From contig CANPYS010000016.1 of the NCBI GenBank assembly GCA_947588655.1, positions 1 to 41,005 on the forward strand: 41,005 bases of DNA. Reading direction: 5' to 3'. Positions 40,983 through 41,005 of the stretch are shown here, piece by piece (position 1 is the stretch's first letter; the number at the start of each line of letters is the position of its first letter). Origin of the DNA: an uncultured Alphaproteobacteria bacterium (GTDB lineage Bacteria > Pseudomonadota > Alphaproteobacteria > RF32 > CAG-239). A program made the translations under genes and the position numbers. Below the pieces are notes generated by a model, which was not told where the DNA came from, searched no databases, and worked only from the letters and a program-made list of their open reading frames with translations.

Positions 40983-41005
40983 TTGACAAAAAAATACGGG
41001 GGGGG
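40983..41005 (+). promoter_or_regulatory. Possible promoter with poly-G tract in the spacer (window edge)
   Basis: TTGACA (40983-40988) is followed by AAAAAAATAC and at least eight G (40998-41005) running off the window. If a -10 follows, the G-tract lies in the -35/-10 spacer, where slippage would change promoter strength. Confidence 0.4.

Overview
This 41 kb window looks like chromosomal DNA of an AT-rich alphaproteobacterium, probably an uncultured host-associated (gut-type) lineage. This is inferred from three things: an LPS-export/SurA/RsmA cluster and a DusB-TrkA pair that resemble condensed versions of alphaproteobacterial gene orders; sigma-70-like promoters of the form TTGACA-N17-TANNTT; and a clpB promoter that fits the alphaproteobacterial RpoH consensus. 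A perfect parS palindrome inside grpE suggests the window lies in the origin-proximal half of the chromosome. No rRNA, CRISPR array or complete prophage was seen.

Layout. 1-1.8 kb: a secreted cysteine-rich protein with five Cys modules. 1.8-6.2 kb: mltG, pgk, gap and an unrecognised gene, all on the minus strand. 6.2-12.2 kb: rsmA, surA, lptD, lptF (one operon) and grpE. 12.4-14.4 kb: a long glycogen/starch-synthase-family gene. 14.4-17.9 kb: the most notable locus, a cytoplasm-type protein carrying an exact T4-lysozyme (GH24/pesticin) catalytic triad, followed by four overlapping tandem genes for 179-aa exported paralogues; this is read here as a muramidase effector with a mosaic immunity array. 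18-21.3 kb: a polysaccharide pyruvyl transferase switched off by a C9 tract, pfkA, a small DUF465-like gene, rpsU and a hypothetical gene. 21.4-25.8 kb: an Mpi-like serine invertase, tRNA-Thr(CGT), a MazG-type hydrolase, two tandem hairpin/terminator units, a frameshifted NYN gene, an SGNH-like gene, a structured candidate RNA of about 194 nt, and a GT11 fucosyltransferase containing an in-frame C9 tract. 25.8-30.4 kb: clpB and parE. 30.5-34.9 kb: two more Cys-rich secreted proteins, a Fic protein whose catalytic His is replaced by Gln, and repeat-dense intergenic DNA. 35-39.4 kb: trkA, dusB and a large membrane-anchored coiled-coil gene. 39.4-41 kb: tRNA-Thr(GGT) with partial upstream copies, a BRO-N gene and a poly-G tract within a possible promoter at the window edge.

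Common theme (inference): housekeeping blocks alternate with surface and antagonism genes that carry switching devices. These devices are homopolymer tracts of 8-9 G/C in otherwise AT-rich DNA, a master-invertase homologue, and a 38-bp element whose core matches the Mpi recognition motif as I remember it. Candidate products under variable control are a pyruvyl transferase, a fucosyltransferase and Cys-rich secreted proteins. All functional calls are from reading sequence and motifs; no database search was possible.
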